DNA of 64,000 nucleotides from Mesostigma viride (GCA_009746045.1 RPFO01000080.1:2066815-2130814); one strand, 5' to 3'. Positions 21,500-34,209 are shown, numbered from the stretch's first letter. Notes: generated from the sequence alone by a model not told the origin. Numbers and translations: made by a program.

Positions 21500-23745
21500 T
21501 CAAACACTGACTCTGATATCATAGGGGTTCATGTTCTGAAAGAGGAGCTGGTACTGTTGGCCAGCAGCATCCCGCAGCTTCGTGAGAGCGTCTGCTGGGT
21601 TGTCCTCATCATCCACATGAGTCCAGCTGGAAAAATAGGTGGCCTCCTGTTTGAGGATCACCCAATCCAAGTCAGTGTGGACAGCAGCAGAGACAGATTT
21701 CTTGGTTAGAAAACTGATCACAGATTGGCTGTCAGTATAGAGATGTGAGATGACATTGCATGTGCTGCCTGCCTGGGTTTGTAGCCAGGTGAGCATGTGC
21801 TGCAGGGAACGAGCATGCAATGCAGCAGACACCACAGCACGACATTCAGCTGAGTTGCTGCTGCCAGGTTTTCTGCGGTGTAGCCTGCTGTACCAGGAAG
21901 TGAGGGACATGTAATCTGACCTGTTGGTGAGAAAAAACAGCCCTGATTCCCGTGCCCCCATCTGATTGATTGTTCTGCTCTCCATGGAGCTGTCCATGAC
22001 ACATTGGATGTGGATGTCTTCCATCAGATTCAGGCCATGGAGGATGAGGGGGGGACAGTCATTGACCAACTTCCTGATGTGACTGCATTTGATCTTGACT
22101 AGAACATCATGGGTGACCCTGCTGATGACAGCTAAGGGAGCCCCACAGATGGCTGACCACCACCCCAGTTTGCCCTGAACAGTGGCACACATATGTAAGG
22201 GGAGGTAGTTGTCCTGCAGCAGATCTAGACAATCTTGGATATATTCTGCAGGAGGGGAGAGAGAGCAGACCCACTGATCTGGCTGCCTATGCAGCTGCAA
22301 CATGATGCCACAGAACTGGATGGGGGTTGTGCTCAATTCCACCTGTTTGCCAATCTCATATGATTCCTGGACCTGCTGAATAAAGGTTTCCACCTCAGCT
22401 CTAGGCCCACAAATGAGTTGGTCATCTCCATGCCACACAAAGAACAGCAGTCCAGAGGGGGTGGGTACAACAAAAAAGCATGGGTCCAGGTCATCATACG
22501 TGGCCTTGAGCTTTTTGAATACTTCCTCTGCTGAGTCTCTGAAAATTTTTGGGGCACTGACAAGCCCTTCCACCCCAATGTTGATGATAAGGTGGGGCTC
22601 ATCAATATAAGGTTTCCACACAGCTGGGGTGTCTACCACGTACACCTTCCCTTTCCACACAGATTCAGCCTTTTCTGGGTCCCCCCTGAGGAAGGCCCTT
22701 TTAATATCAGTGGCTTTGCAGACATAGTCTTGGCCTGCATTGAGGTTGTGGAGGAAGAGGGAGAGCATGATCCTGAGTGAGGTTTGTTGCAGCCCAGGTG
22801 TGTATGTTTCCCCTTTTGGCAGTGTGGAGGTCCCCTTTAATTCTGTGACACATGGTCTGGCATGGAAGATTGGGGAGCCCACTTTTTGTGGTTTTTGTTT
22901 GAGAACAAATTTTAATCTGAGCTTTTTGGCTCCCTCTGGCACGTCCCATGAAGGGGTGACAGGCGGTTTGTATTGAGGGTTTTTGGGGTTGGGCAGGACC
23001 CATTCCTGCCTGGCTTGGTGGACAATGGCCATCAGCCACTTGGTAAACCCTTTTTGTGTTTTGCATTCTTGTATGACGTGGGAGATTTGGTGGGGTGAGT
23101 GCATGGCTATGTCCCACTTACCCAGCCCAAAGGCTGAGGGATGGAGGAACTGGCTGTGCACTAACTTGTCCAGATCAGGGATCTCCCCTGGTGCATACTG
23201 AGTGTTGACTGCCTTGATGACAGCATCCATACCAGGGACAATACTGGAGAGAGGGATTTTAAAGTGGTCCAGAGGAACTGCACCCACCCCTGTGACACTG
23301 AGCTCATTAGCTGAGATAAGCACCCCAGGATAGGATACAAAAGGTTCCCCCAACAAGGTGTTACCAGAGTACCCCTCCACCACCTGGAAGGGTGTCTGAA
23401 TACCAAGTATAGGGAGCATCACTTGTCCCACTACATCCAGTGAGCTTTGGCCTGAGAAATCCTGCACCCGTGCCCAAAATGAAGGTGCAATCTCAAGACC
23501 AGGGATGGCTTGTGCACTGATCACACTGACCTGTGCCTGAGTGTCTATTGCCAGGGTCCAGGGGTCCTGACTAGTGCACACAGCTGAGACTTTTGCCAAC
23601 CCTGCGGCCACAGCAGCTTGTTGCTTATGTGACCTGTGTAATGCTTGCAAGGCGACTGCCAATCTTGACCTCAGAGCGGGAGGGTTGGCAGACAATTTGG
23701 TGCCTTGGGGCTGAGCTAATGCTTCCAACCCAGCTACCTCGTGCC
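21500..23745 (-). CDS. Copia-I pol part 2: protease-like domain, RT, RNase H
   Basis: A 742-codon frame from a TTG (23728) to the stop at 21500. Order: retropepsin-like motif LAIDTQAQVSVIS (DTQA at 23534-23545), a second strand motif NTLLGEPF, then the RT thumb-finger part. RT motif A is TDIKRAFLRGD, and the catalytic box is VWHGDDQLICG (HGDD at 22421-22432) where copia usually has YVDD. RNase H has VMDSSMESR, AECRAVVSAAL, YTDSQSVISFL and DNPADALTKL. It would process the polyprotein, copy RNA to DNA and remove RNA. The third protease residue is Gln where retropepsins have Gly, so activity is uncertain. Its frame differs from the integrase frame upstream; Copia-II has both in one frame, so an indel or programmed shift separates them here. 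Confidence 0.85.
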
Positions 23746-23748
23746 TGG

Positions 23749-25212
23749 TTAAGCAATCCCCAGGTTGTGAAGTGGGCCTGGCTTCACTGAGGGTGGAAGG
23801 TTCACAGAGGGTGCTGTGGTGCTGTCAACAGCAGTAATTGGTGGCTCAGAGCTACTGCTGGGCATGCTGGAGTTGCCAGATAGAAGTAGTGAGTCCATGC
23901 TTAAAGACTCTTCCCCAGGCACGTCTGCCATGGGAGAATAATACTTCTTAATTCTATGACAGCTCACCCTGTGACGCTTCCCATTGATATTGTGCTTGAC
24001 CTCCACGGTCTTGCTGTTTTTGGTAAATCCACGGATGGTAACTGGACCTAGCCAAGTTCCAACCTTACCAAAGCTGTTTTCCTTGTAATAGAGAACTTGA
24101 TCACCTTTTTGGAATACTGGCCTGGAATGGGTTTTATCTTTTTCTGCCAGTTTTGCTGAGGTTTGTGCACGTGCAGTGTTGTACAGTGCTATCACCTCTG
24201 GGGGATATACACCTGCCTGCAGGCCTGCTGGGATTACTTCACCCCACGTGGCATGCAAGACAGGTCTCATGTTTAGGGTTGTGCACATTTCATGACACCA
24301 GAGTGCCCTGTCACAATAGACCCCTGAAGTAGCATCCTTGGAAGGATTTTTGGCTAGTAGGGTTTTGACAGATCTGATGGTTCTTTCAATGACCCCCTGA
24401 CCCTCATGATCTTCCAGCCCAGCAATCTCTATTGCTTCACACCCTTCCAGGTCAGTCAGACAAGAAAATTGTTGATCAAGCAAAATTCTGTCAACTGGGT
24501 AGAATCTGGGTAAAGCAATCATGAGTGCAACACGTAGCTGCCCTGCAGACATGCCAGGTAGGGGTTCCATTACTGTGAACCTGGACCATGAGTCTTTTAG
24601 GATCAGGTAGGGTTGGACATCTTTGTTGATGTGCATCACATCCCCCACTATCATGCCCCTATTGGTGGAAGGAGTTGCAGTATGCCATTTTTGAGGTTTG
24701 GGGCTATTGAACTGACATTCTTGACAGTGTTGTCTAGCCAGTTTTACTGCATTCCTGAGTTGTTTTCCCATGCTACTACCCCCCAGCCGTCTGGCCAGTT
24801 CCTCAGCCACTGTTTCATGACCCATGGCTAGGTGCAGCTGATGAGCAAGCTCCTTGATATCTATGGAGTTGTCAACAGTAGGGGTTAGTGCTTTTATGTA
24901 AGGTTCCAGAACAGGGTGTTGGGAGGACAGTAAGGTTGCTGCCTCAAAATCAATTATGCCCTGGTTGCCATCCCCAATGGTAATGAGATCATCATCCTCA
25001 GAGTACATAAGGTGAGTGAACTCACATTGATTTGGGTAGCGAGGCCTGTTGCAACGGCTGCCTGGAGGCCCCAGGGGATGACGTGCGTGCCAGCAGCCCG
25101 GGCAGAGATCCACCCCGTTGGCCAGGGAGTCGTTGTTGGGGCAGTTGTGCCGTGCGTGCCCTCGTTGGAAGCACCTCAGGCACCTTATGGACCCCCCAGG
25201 GTTGCCAGGCTG

Positions 25213-25243
<31 letters not shown>

Positions 25244-25337
25244 CCCTGCTGGGACCGGTTCTGGCCCTGCTGGGACCTGTTGTTGTTGTTGTTTTGGCCC
25301 TGTTGGGACCTGTTGTTATTGTTGCCCTGCTGGGACC

Positions 25338-25368
<31 letters not shown>

Positions 25369-26129
25369 GGGGTTGCCATGCAGGGGCACACGGTGCCACG
25401 TGTTGCCACGCCCCTGAGAGCCACTGCCCCCTTGGTGGGAGGACTTGTGGGTCTTGGGTGCCCCCCCTGGCTGGCCTGCCCCTTGCGTTTGTGGCCTTGG
25501 ACACCCTGGACCTTGGGGTCCTGGGCCTGGTTGTTGCCAGTACCCAGGGGGTCCACTGCCTCCTCGATATAGAGCATGGCAGCTCTGAAGTTGTCCCAGA
25601 GGGACTTGAGGCCTGTAAGCAGGGTAGCCAGGACAGAAGGTTGCAAATTAGCTTTTGTTAGCCAGGTGTGGATGAGATACCTTGGTTGGAGCTTGAGAAG
25701 CTCAAGGTCTTTCTCAATCATTACCCTGTATGTTTTTGCATCCCCAGAGAGGTTATTCTTGTTCACCTTATATGCAGCAAGCCAGTTGAAACGTTCTACT
25801 GCTTCCATGTGGTTATTGGTAAGCACTAGCTGTTTCAGATCAGTGATAAAGGTAGGCCACTGTTCAATGGCTGCTTCAGGTGTCAGGGTACGTTCCTGAT
25901 AGGTTTGAATCAATGCTCTGATTGCAGGAGATGATTGATGGAATGTGGAGGAGGCCCTGAGAGCCTTAAACTGATGTCTAAGGTTAAGACCTTCCATCCC
26001 ATACTCCAAAGCAAAAACAAATTGCTTAGCTTGTTCAACAGTGTGACCCTCAGGCAAGCCAGCAATATTGATTTTGGATTCCTTTTTATGAGGGTTAAAC
26101 ACACCTGTGAGAGGGGGGTTGGCCCTCAA
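23749..26129 (-). pseudogene. Copia-I gag core, zinc knuckle and integrase (one frame break)
   Basis: Gag core begins in the frame at 26129 (LRANPPLTGVFNPHKKES), overlapping the ORF1 stop. It has the helical capsid-type part (TYQERTLTPEAAIEQWPTFI), then Asn/Ser/Gln repeats. Within the GTT-rich repeats near 25200-25390 the frame changes. The second frame has zinc knuckle CLRCFQRGHARHNC and integrase: HLAMGHETVAEEL...CQEC zinc finger, catalytic D in MHINKD, LLDQQFSC, and E in QGVIERTIRSVK. After that comes a C-terminal beta module (GDQVLYYKENSFGKVGTW) and a Ser/Pro tail to a stop at 23749. No protease motif is present between the knuckle and the integrase, where copia elements normally have it. 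Confidence 0.85.
25205..25372 (-). repeat. GTT/AAC trinucleotide runs within Copia-I gag
   Basis: Several runs of GTT (AAC on the coding strand, polyasparagine) are separated by units encoding RSQQG. The gag frame shifts somewhere in this block, as expected of slippage in such repeats. Confidence 0.9.
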
Positions 26130-27819
26130 GAAGCGTCGGTTGCTTGTTGCAGGCGGGTGGGGTCCAGGTTGATGGTCCCCCGCTCATACCGCGACATCAG
26201 GGCGCGCAGGCCCTCGACAGTTTGCAGCTGGTTAGCTGTTAACTGCTGATCTTGCAACGAGGCCAGCTGGGCCTGGAGAATGGCGAGCTGTTCCAGGACA
26301 TCCCCGCTCCTTGGGGGGGCCTCAGCAGGCCTGTTGGGTGCCTGTGGCACCTCTGCACCTCCCCCCAGGGCCTCCTGGGGTCCTGGCCACCCCCCCTGGT
26401 TTGGGAGGGGGCCCCAACCCACAGGGCGAACCTGGGGTGGTGGGGGAGGGGGAGGGGGGTCATGGTGGCCCTGGGGGAGCCCGGGGGTGTCCGGGTAACC
26501 CCACTGGGTCCAGCCCCATCGGTGGAGGGGCGGGCAGGGGTGTCTGCCTCTGCTCTCCTCCTGGCCTCCTCCCGCATGAGACGCTTCATCTCCTTGCGTA
26601 CCTCATGCTCCCGGAGGGCTGCCTGAAAAGCAGCCTCATCCTCGGGTATGTCAGGGAGTGGTTCTCCCATGATCATAGCAGGCCGGACTGGACAGTCCGC
26701 CTCTTTGCCCTTCCTCGCGCCCAGGGCCAGCAGTCCCTCCTTGTACTGCAGGGGTTGGGGGGGAGAGGGTTTCTTGCTGGTGGTTTCCAGCGGGGGGGCT
26801 TCTTCAGCTACCACCCCATGTTTGGCCAAGATGGCCTCCGTGACCCTGGCTTGGGTGATGGAGGACATGGTTTTAAAGTGTGCTGACCGAGCAAGCTCGG
26901 CCAGGTCTTGACTGTCCGCATAGTCCATGGGATAGTCAGCATTTTTTAAGAGGTCACGTAACCGCTGGGTGGCCTCGCGGTACGCGTCCGCCATCGCCTG
27001 GTGGGTAGCCAGGCGACGGGCGGCTTCCTCTTCATATTCTTGCCGCTTAGCGGCGAGCCGAAAAGCCGCCTCTCGGCGGACCTCTCGGTCCCGCTGCCGC
27101 TCTCGGCGTTCTTCATTTGCCACCAGCGCGGCCTGCTCGACCGCCAGGAGCGCTGGGGTAAGATTGATCTCAGTCTCCCCATCGGGGAGACTGGCAGTGT
27201 CGGATACCTCATCGTCGGACATTGGTTGTCCGGCGATGGGTTCCACAGGTTTTCGCACCACCCGTGCGAGTTTAATACTCTCCATGTCCTTCTTCTTGCG
27301 AAGAAGGGACGCAGAGGGTCGCCCAAACGTTAGCTCAATGTGGTTATGTCCCTGGGCGAAAGGGACATTAAGGTTTGATGTGGCGGGACGAAAGGTAATC
27401 GTCCCGTCCGGTGCCACCGAGGCCGTCTGACGGGGCATACGCTCCCGAAGAGATGGCAACGTGGGGCCGGACTGTGGAGCCTCAGTGGGGTTTACCACCG
27501 AGGTCTCCGCAGCCATGGCCGCGCCAGCCGTGGTTGCGGCTGGGGCGGCCGCCGGAGTCGAGGGTAAGCCGGTCTCCCCGGGGGGAGCCGTCTCGGCCTC
27601 CGGCCTCGCAGGGGAGGGGGGTAGGTCGGTCGGCTTTGCAGCCGCCGTCCCCTCGTCCTGGCAACCATTGTGAGTCTTTTTGTTCTTTTTCTTTTTCTTG
27701 GAAATGGCCGCATCGCCAGCCGGCTTCTTGTTGTTGTCTCTGGGCATCCGCCGATCCTGCCCATCATCATCCTCGTTGTAGGTAAGCTTCTTAGCGACAT
27801 TCTTGTTCGTGATAGCCAT
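26126..27819 (-). pseudogene. Copia-I ORF1 / gag N-terminal region
   Basis: ATG at 27819 lies only 18 bp from the 5' LTR. It is a highly charged protein: Lys-rich start (SKKKKKNKKTHNG), Pro/Ala-rich stretch, and long Glu/Arg helices likely to form coiled coil (NEERRERQRDREVRREAAF; AKRQEYEEEAARRLATHQAM). After an indel near 26430-26450 a last block is rich in Leu and Gln (VLEQLAILQAQLASLQDQQL), ending at TGA 26126. The gag core starts at that point in another frame, so ORF1 and gag may be one protein joined by frameshift. No enzyme motif is seen. Copia-II also has an ORF ahead of gag (52050-52967), without obvious sequence similarity. Confidence 0.6.
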
Positions 27820-27837
27820 GGTAGCAAATAAAATTCA

Positions 27838-28309
27838 AGTTAGAATGCGGTGGGATATATTGCTTGAGAACACTGAAGCTGTGAGCAATGAATTGCTTGG
27901 TTCATTAGAAAATAGGTTTACCCTTTATCAACGTTCCTCTCACCGGCTGCGCCGCCAGTGACCGTTGGGTGCAGACCGTTGGCCCGAGGCCGCACGATGA
28001 CAGGTAGCTGCCTAGTCACTGCATCGTGCGATCACAAATCAATGCACGCTGCAGTACGGTCCCTATCTAGGATACTCTAGTACCGTCCAATGACAGGACA
28101 CTACGTATACTGGGTACTGACATCTGTCACGTACCTCAGTACCCAAAGTACCTATCTAGGGAAACGTATGCGACTCGACTAGCATCCCTATCTGCATAGC
28201 CCACGTGGTATTTATATTCACATACCAACGTGGGTTTACAAGGCTTATTCATACGTTGTATTCACAATGCCTTTGAGACTTAGTCTACAGCAAAGCATGG
28301 AGACTAACT
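27838..28309 (-). repeat. Copia-I 5' LTR (472 bp)
   Basis: Begins AGTTAG and ends CTAACT, followed by the CCTAC duplication. After the LTR (reading minus) comes TGAATTTTATTTGCTACC and then the ORF1 ATG. There is no TGG next to the LTR, so a standard tRNA 3'-end primer site is not apparent. Confidence 0.92.
28200..28234 (-). promoter_or_regulatory. TATA-like box inside a G-box hairpin in the Copia-I 5' LTR
   Basis: CCCACGTGGTAT and ATACCAACGTGGG are inverted around ATTTATAT. On the coding strand the loop reads TATAAATA (28209-28216), a good TATA box. CACGTG within the stem resembles a G-box. The position upstream of ORF1 fits a promoter. Confidence 0.5.
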
Positions 28310-28314
28310 CCTAC
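28310..28314. repeat. Target site duplication of Copia-I (right)
   Basis: CCTAC, the partner of 20648-20652. Confidence 0.9.
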
Positions 28315-29371
<1,057 letters not shown>

Positions 29372-30886
29372 AACCCCTAAATGGGCAGAAATACTGCCGA
29401 TGCATCGGCTGTAACTTCACAATTTTGCAAACCACATGCCATCCAACCCACCCATATCCAATGGCTGTCCTTGGGGGCCAAGCATGTCCATGAGTTGCCC
29501 TTCGGGTTGGTATATCACAACCTTACATATATGCAGGGTAGGCCATGTATAACTGCTGTCAAAGTCAGGGGGGTCAAGACGAGCGTTTTCATTTTTGGTA
29601 GAATGTGCATTTTGAATTATGTTGTAAGAGCTAGGCACCTACCCCTTCAGGGATGATAAACAATTAGTTGCTGAATAGTTTGAGCCATTGGGGTCATCAT
29701 TTGGGTGGGTATACCAGCAGTTACACCCAGTACAGCCCATAGGGGTACCGGTGGTAAAAAGAAACCAAGGGGGTAGGGGTGGGCATACTACCTACTAACA
29801 CCTACAAAAAATGGCCCCCAACCATGCCACACAATACATTTCCCTTCCACAATGATGGGGAAACATAACTGCATCATCACACTGCCCTTACATGGCACCT
29901 ATGTGCAGGTGCCACCTTGTCCATGCACGTAGGTAACGTGGTACGGATACCGTACGCAAGGCATGCATTCTAGGAGGCAGCCACCAACAAACTAGTGATT
30001 TTAAGCCTATTTCAGCTTGACCTAGCAAGGATAAACTAGGCCTAAGCTGCTATAGCTTGCCAGGTGATGGCCAGCACACCTGGTGGCACATGCTGACAAT
30101 GGGAAGCTTCTACTCACCGGTTACATGCTTGATGATGCCACAGAGACCAGCCAACTGCCTCACACTCATGCAATATGTGTGTGGGAAATGTATAACAAAC
30201 ATATATGGAGGTATTCAAACCCATACAGCCTCTAAAACTTATCACCATCACACTATGGCAGGTCAACTGACTGAGGGAAGCATCTAAGAATGGTGTTTTA
30301 GGAAGGGGCCAGGCCATGGTCAAGAAAGAGCATGAATAATGCAAAAAGAATGTGCTACACAAGCTAGAACGTATATATAAACGTCAAAAATCGACAAGAA
30401 AACGATAACTCAGCTTTACCTGGCATGGCTGGCATTACCTTGGCCCAGGCGGTGGCCGCAAAATGGCGCATTGCGGCACACCAAAGTTGTGCAGCATGGT
30501 CGCTAGATTCGACGATTTCTGGCCACCCTTGCACGTTTACGACTACAAACCATCATAAAAAGTAAAAAGAAACCGATATATCCTTTAAAATACGCCGGAA
30601 AGGTATTGCTGTCAACGTTTCTATCGTCCGGCCTGATCGCAGGTTTTTCCAGCAAGCACGCTGCCGACACCTATCAAACGGCATTCCCGCGAACCAAAAA
30701 TTGGCCTGTATCATCTTTAGGACGTATAAAATCAATTTCCTGAGTTTGGTCAGAAAATTCGAACGAAAACGTAAATGCCATGCGTGGGCGCAAGCCGCCA
30801 TGGTCAGGTCGTCGTTTTCCGGAATGCACGTTGTAAGGTAATCCACCCGGCTAAGGGCCACACCCGCTAAGGGCCACCCATGGACA

Positions 30887-30910
30887 CCCCCCCCCCCCCC
30901 CCCCCCCCCC
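30887..30910. repeat. Homopolymer C24
   Basis: Uninterrupted run of 24 C. Similar C-rich runs occur at about 32153-32164 and 47154-47176. Confidence 0.9.
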
Positions 30911-31236
30911 AGCATTTTGCGCAATTTGTTTGAAATGACCAGAATATTTTACAACAGGTGCATGGCGGCGTAGCTGCAAGGGAAGGGCCAGCGGTTGCCT
31001 CCAGGCCATGCCGTAATTCCAGCTGCTTGTTGTCGGTCGTTGCTTCGTATGTATCCAGTCGGTACTTGCATCGTATGGATTGAGCAACGATCGTTGCACA
31101 AGGTTACGTGCTCCGCATAGAGCTCGACAGACGACAAGCAGCTTGTTCACTGTTCCATATGAACCGGCGTTCATTCCCTATGACGACCATAAGCCGTCGA
31201 GTCGTGACAACGGATGTCACCCTGAAGGGTTGGCGT

Positions 31237-31375
31237 ATTATCAAGGAGACAACCAGCGCAGGTCAGAAATCGGGAGAATCCGGACCATGGTAGCTCGAGC
31301 CTGCCGTTATCTTGTCCGCGTGTTCGTGGCTTGCGTGTAGAGCGACTAGATGACCTAGACGGCGTATTATGATAG
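31237..31375 (-). repeat. Dispersed repeat R1, copy 1
   Basis: Shares ATCAAGGAGACAACCAGCGC (plus strand) and the following block GAATCCGGACCATGGTAGCT with four other sites. Element sense is taken as minus because all copies share that end as their 3' end. An internal segment is missing relative to copy 2. Confidence 0.8.
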
Positions 31376-31662
31376 TAATGATCACGGGTGCCAATAGAGG
31401 TTGCTGCTGGCTGGTCCGAGTTGGAGCTAGAAAACCCTCGCGACAAAAATGTTATCGCTGTTTCGGTAAACGGCGACAAAGCGGATTTACGGAAGTTTGC
31501 TGGACAGTGCTTTCTTTTCCCGTTGCGTCACTGAAAAGGTAAACGGTCTTGCGATGTCAAAACAGCAGCAAGTAGCAGTCGCTGTGTTTAATTGCAATGT
31601 GGTAGTTTGATTTAACACATATACTGCCTGAAGCTTTTCAAGGCTTGCTGGGATGTTGCCCA

Positions 31663-31845
31663 TATCAAGGAGACAACCAGCGCAGGCCAGAAATCGGGAG
31701 AATCCGGACCATGGTAGCTCGAGCCTGCCGTTATCTTATCCGCGTGTTCGAGTCGTTCAGGATGATGAAGATGAATGGTGATGGAAATGTGTATCCTTGT
31801 GCATTGAAATTATGGCTGGCTTACGTGTAGAGCGACTAGATGCCC
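31663..31845 (-). repeat. Dispersed repeat R1, copy 2
   Basis: Same end as copy 1. It includes the GATGATGAAGATGAATGGTG block and TAGAGCGACTAGATG, then diverges. Confidence 0.8.
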
Positions 31846-32576
31846 ATATGTTTCTAACGCTTTAACTCTTGTCCAAGTGATGAATTAGACTGGCTTGGAA
31901 ACTTGAGCTCGTCATGTTTACATTGTTATTGTGTTACAATACGTGCCCCTTTCAGAATATGTTTCATATGTAATGCGAGGCTTCAGCATCATGGTTTAGC
32001 ACCGTGGTGGCAGCCAAGCCTCTAATGACAATCTTGGACCTAACCTTGGCCTACGCAAATATTTGCTTCTTGTTTCACTCTTTGGACTGAGCTAGCTTTA
32101 CACCTGCTATTTGGCCTGCACCATCGTCCCTGGCTGCCAGTTACATTTTGTGCCCCCCCCCCCCTGGCAGGCTGCAGGGTCTAGGATAGCGAGGGTGTAA
32201 CGTAGACATGTTGTGGGCACCCTCAGTGCATTTTCAGGACCAGCCATGACCTGGCCATGCCTTCTTTCTTGGCACATTGAACATGACTTGTCAGAGTGCT
32301 TTTTGGTCACTCGTGTAACGACCCCCCTACATGAATTCATAAATCGTAAACAATTATACAATGAGCATATTTCATGGATGTAAAGCATTTCAACTCTTGA
32401 GCATATCATAAAAGTTAATGGTTCCATACCGTACCCATGGACGTGTGTGAGTTATTACAAATGGTATCCATCTTTAAAATGTCCTCATTTGAGGACATTT
32501 AATTTCTTGCAGTGATTAGACATCAAGGTTCTAGATATTTTGCCCTTGCACTTGCCCTTGCCCACACTCAATCCTG

Positions 32577-32665
32577 CTCACACGCACACGCACACGCACA
32601 CGCACACGCACACGCACACGCACACGCACACGCACACGCACACGCACACGCACACGCACACGCAC

Positions 32666-32697
<32 letters not shown>

Positions 32698-32921
32698 GCA
32701 CACGCACACGCACACGCACACGCACACGCACACGCACACGCACACGCACACGCACACGCACACGCACACGCACACGCACACGCACACGCACACGCACACG
32801 CACACGCACACGCACACGCACACGCACACGCACACGCACACGCACACGCACACGCACACGCACACGCACACGCACACGCACACGCACACGCACACGCACA
32901 CGCACACGCACACGCACACGC
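32577..32921. repeat. (CACACG)n array, about 345 bp
   Basis: About 57 hexamer units, with a single CATGCA variant near 32682. The right flank is CCAGGTTGGCAAATACG followed by a cluster of AATACG/ACGTATT motifs to about 33020. Frames reading His-Thr, Ala-His, Arg-Val or Cys-Val through it are not genes. Confidence 0.98.
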
Positions 32922-33259
32922 CAGGTTGGCAAATACGTGCGTATTGTCAAAATAAATACGGCAATACGCGTTTTTTTGCCCCCGACGTACTATACGCGTA
33001 TTTTGTCAGGAATACGTGATTTGGACTTGGAAATTTTCGAGGTTCGAGCTGGGGCAGCGCTTGGCGCCAGGCCAACCGGACCGTGGCGCGGCGCCTACCT
33101 TTGCCAAGATTCTCTACACTGCACTATGAGCTAGGCTTTTCGCAAGTCCAGTAATGACTTGGCAGTTGGCAAGCTAGCTGAAATTACACGGAGAGACCGA
33201 GAGAGTGCCAGCACGATGAAAATGCCAGCTGTGCTGGGAACGTGGTATTTGTAACACAG
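32922..33259. other. Non-coding spacer
   Basis: Contains TACG-rich flank sequence of the array, then unremarkable sequence to the Ty3-II insertion site. No supported gene. Confidence 0.7.
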
Positions 33260-33264
33260 CCTGT
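33260..33264. repeat. Target site duplication of Ty3-II copy c (left)
   Basis: CCTGT, matched at 44840-44844. Confidence 0.92.
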
Positions 33265-33835
33265 TGTTACGCCGCAAGCCTCGGCCGCCACCTCTACCTC
33301 TACCGGTCCTGATACTACCTAAACTAGTGAGGCCGCTTCTATTTACACCCCTAGCGAAAGACGACCGAGACGAACCAGATCTCAATGCATTTACATATGT
33401 ACTACTGTAATATGCCATAGGCCATTTAATCAAACCCGTTTACTCCAGGAAAAGAGGAAGGAAACACAACTAAACTGCCGTGACCCAAGCCTATATGTGT
33501 TAATTCATTTAACACACGCCGAGTGACCACACAAGGAGTGGAACGTGCATAAATGGTCACCAACGGTCCAACAGGCTCGGGCCGACCTGGCCCTCGCCTG
33601 CAGAAACACAGAAACACAGGCAGGTGCACAGATGCACGCCGGTCCACTACATTCTACAAAAGGATAAGGACCACTAATATAGTACGCGGCGCGGCGCCCA
33701 AAGGCACCCAATATACCACAGTACTGTTACGGGGACAATCATGTCCAAACTAGAACTGCACGTAACCTAGGAACAACCGAGGCCAAGGACCTAATTTACG
33801 TCCGTAACTACAACGAATTGTTACGCGACGTAACA
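33265..33835 (-). repeat. Ty3-II copy c 3' LTR (571 bp)
   Basis: Plus strand starts TGTTACGCCGCAAG and ends GCGACGTAACA. It is the inverse-orientation homologue of the 19915-20494 LTR. Confidence 0.95.
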
Positions 33836-33852
33836 CCTCCCCCCCCACAAAA
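33836..33852 (-). promoter_or_regulatory. Polypurine tract of Ty3-II copy c
   Basis: Minus strand TTTTGTGGGGGGGGAGG directly abuts the 3' LTR, identical to the tract of copy a. Confidence 0.88.
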
Positions 33853-34209
33853 GGTAGGGAGCCCTCTCCCTACGCAGAGAGGAGGGAACCAAAGGGGTAG
33901 GAAAAACCTAATGCACCCAGCACATACCAACACAATCGATAGACCATCCCAGATACAAAGCACCAATAGTTCACACGGTCTCCACCACCACGCCGGGTGG
34001 TGTAGGGTTAGCCAGCACCAAGCCTGGTGGGAGGTTCCCCTAACTGCCTGGAACGGAGTCCTGGCCGGGGGGGACGGCACTGGGCAGGACACACAGAGTA
34101 AACACATCAGCGCTAAGGACCAAGAACAGCCAACCAACTGGCCAGAATATGAGGGCGACTCTATATACCGGAGGGACAACACCCTCAGGTCGGGCCTAAG
34201 GCCCTCTAT

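Larger units (their letters stand above)
20653..28309 (-). mobile_element. Copia-I, complete copia-like LTR retrotransposon
   Basis: 7657 bp with nearly identical LTRs (473 and 472 bp, one indel seen), inverted ends AGTTAG/CTAACT, and 5-bp CCTAC target duplication. Coding order on the minus strand is ORF1/gag N-terminus, gag with zinc knuckle, integrase, protease-like domain, RT, RNase H. It interrupts a Ty3-II gag and is therefore younger than it. The reading frame is broken at three or four points (near 26430, 26130, 25300 and 23740). Confidence 0.93.
29372..32576. other. Gene-poor stretch with dispersed repeats
   Basis: No coding region I can support. It contains a 24-C run (30887-30910), a segment GTAAGGTAATCCACCCGGCT (from about 30835) that recurs inverted at about 47300-47330, two R1 repeat copies (31237-31375 and 31663-31845), and a C-run near 32153-32164. 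The stretch 29396-30350 is not similar to anything else here. Confidence 0.7.

Noticed and set aside
25012-25661. Plus-strand Val-, Cys- and Leu-rich ORFs at the GTT repeats
   Set aside because: They are antisense of the polyasparagine gag repeat of Copia-I.
30553-30924. Minus-strand 123-codon ORF starting in polyglycine
   Set aside because: The glycine run is the C24 homopolymer; no motif or conservation supports coding.
32531-33019. Long open frames of His-Thr, Ala-His, Arg-Val and Cys-Val repeats on both strands
   Set aside because: They are six-frame readings of a (CACACG)n array, open only because the hexamer contains no stop codon. The same applies to 45617-46258.
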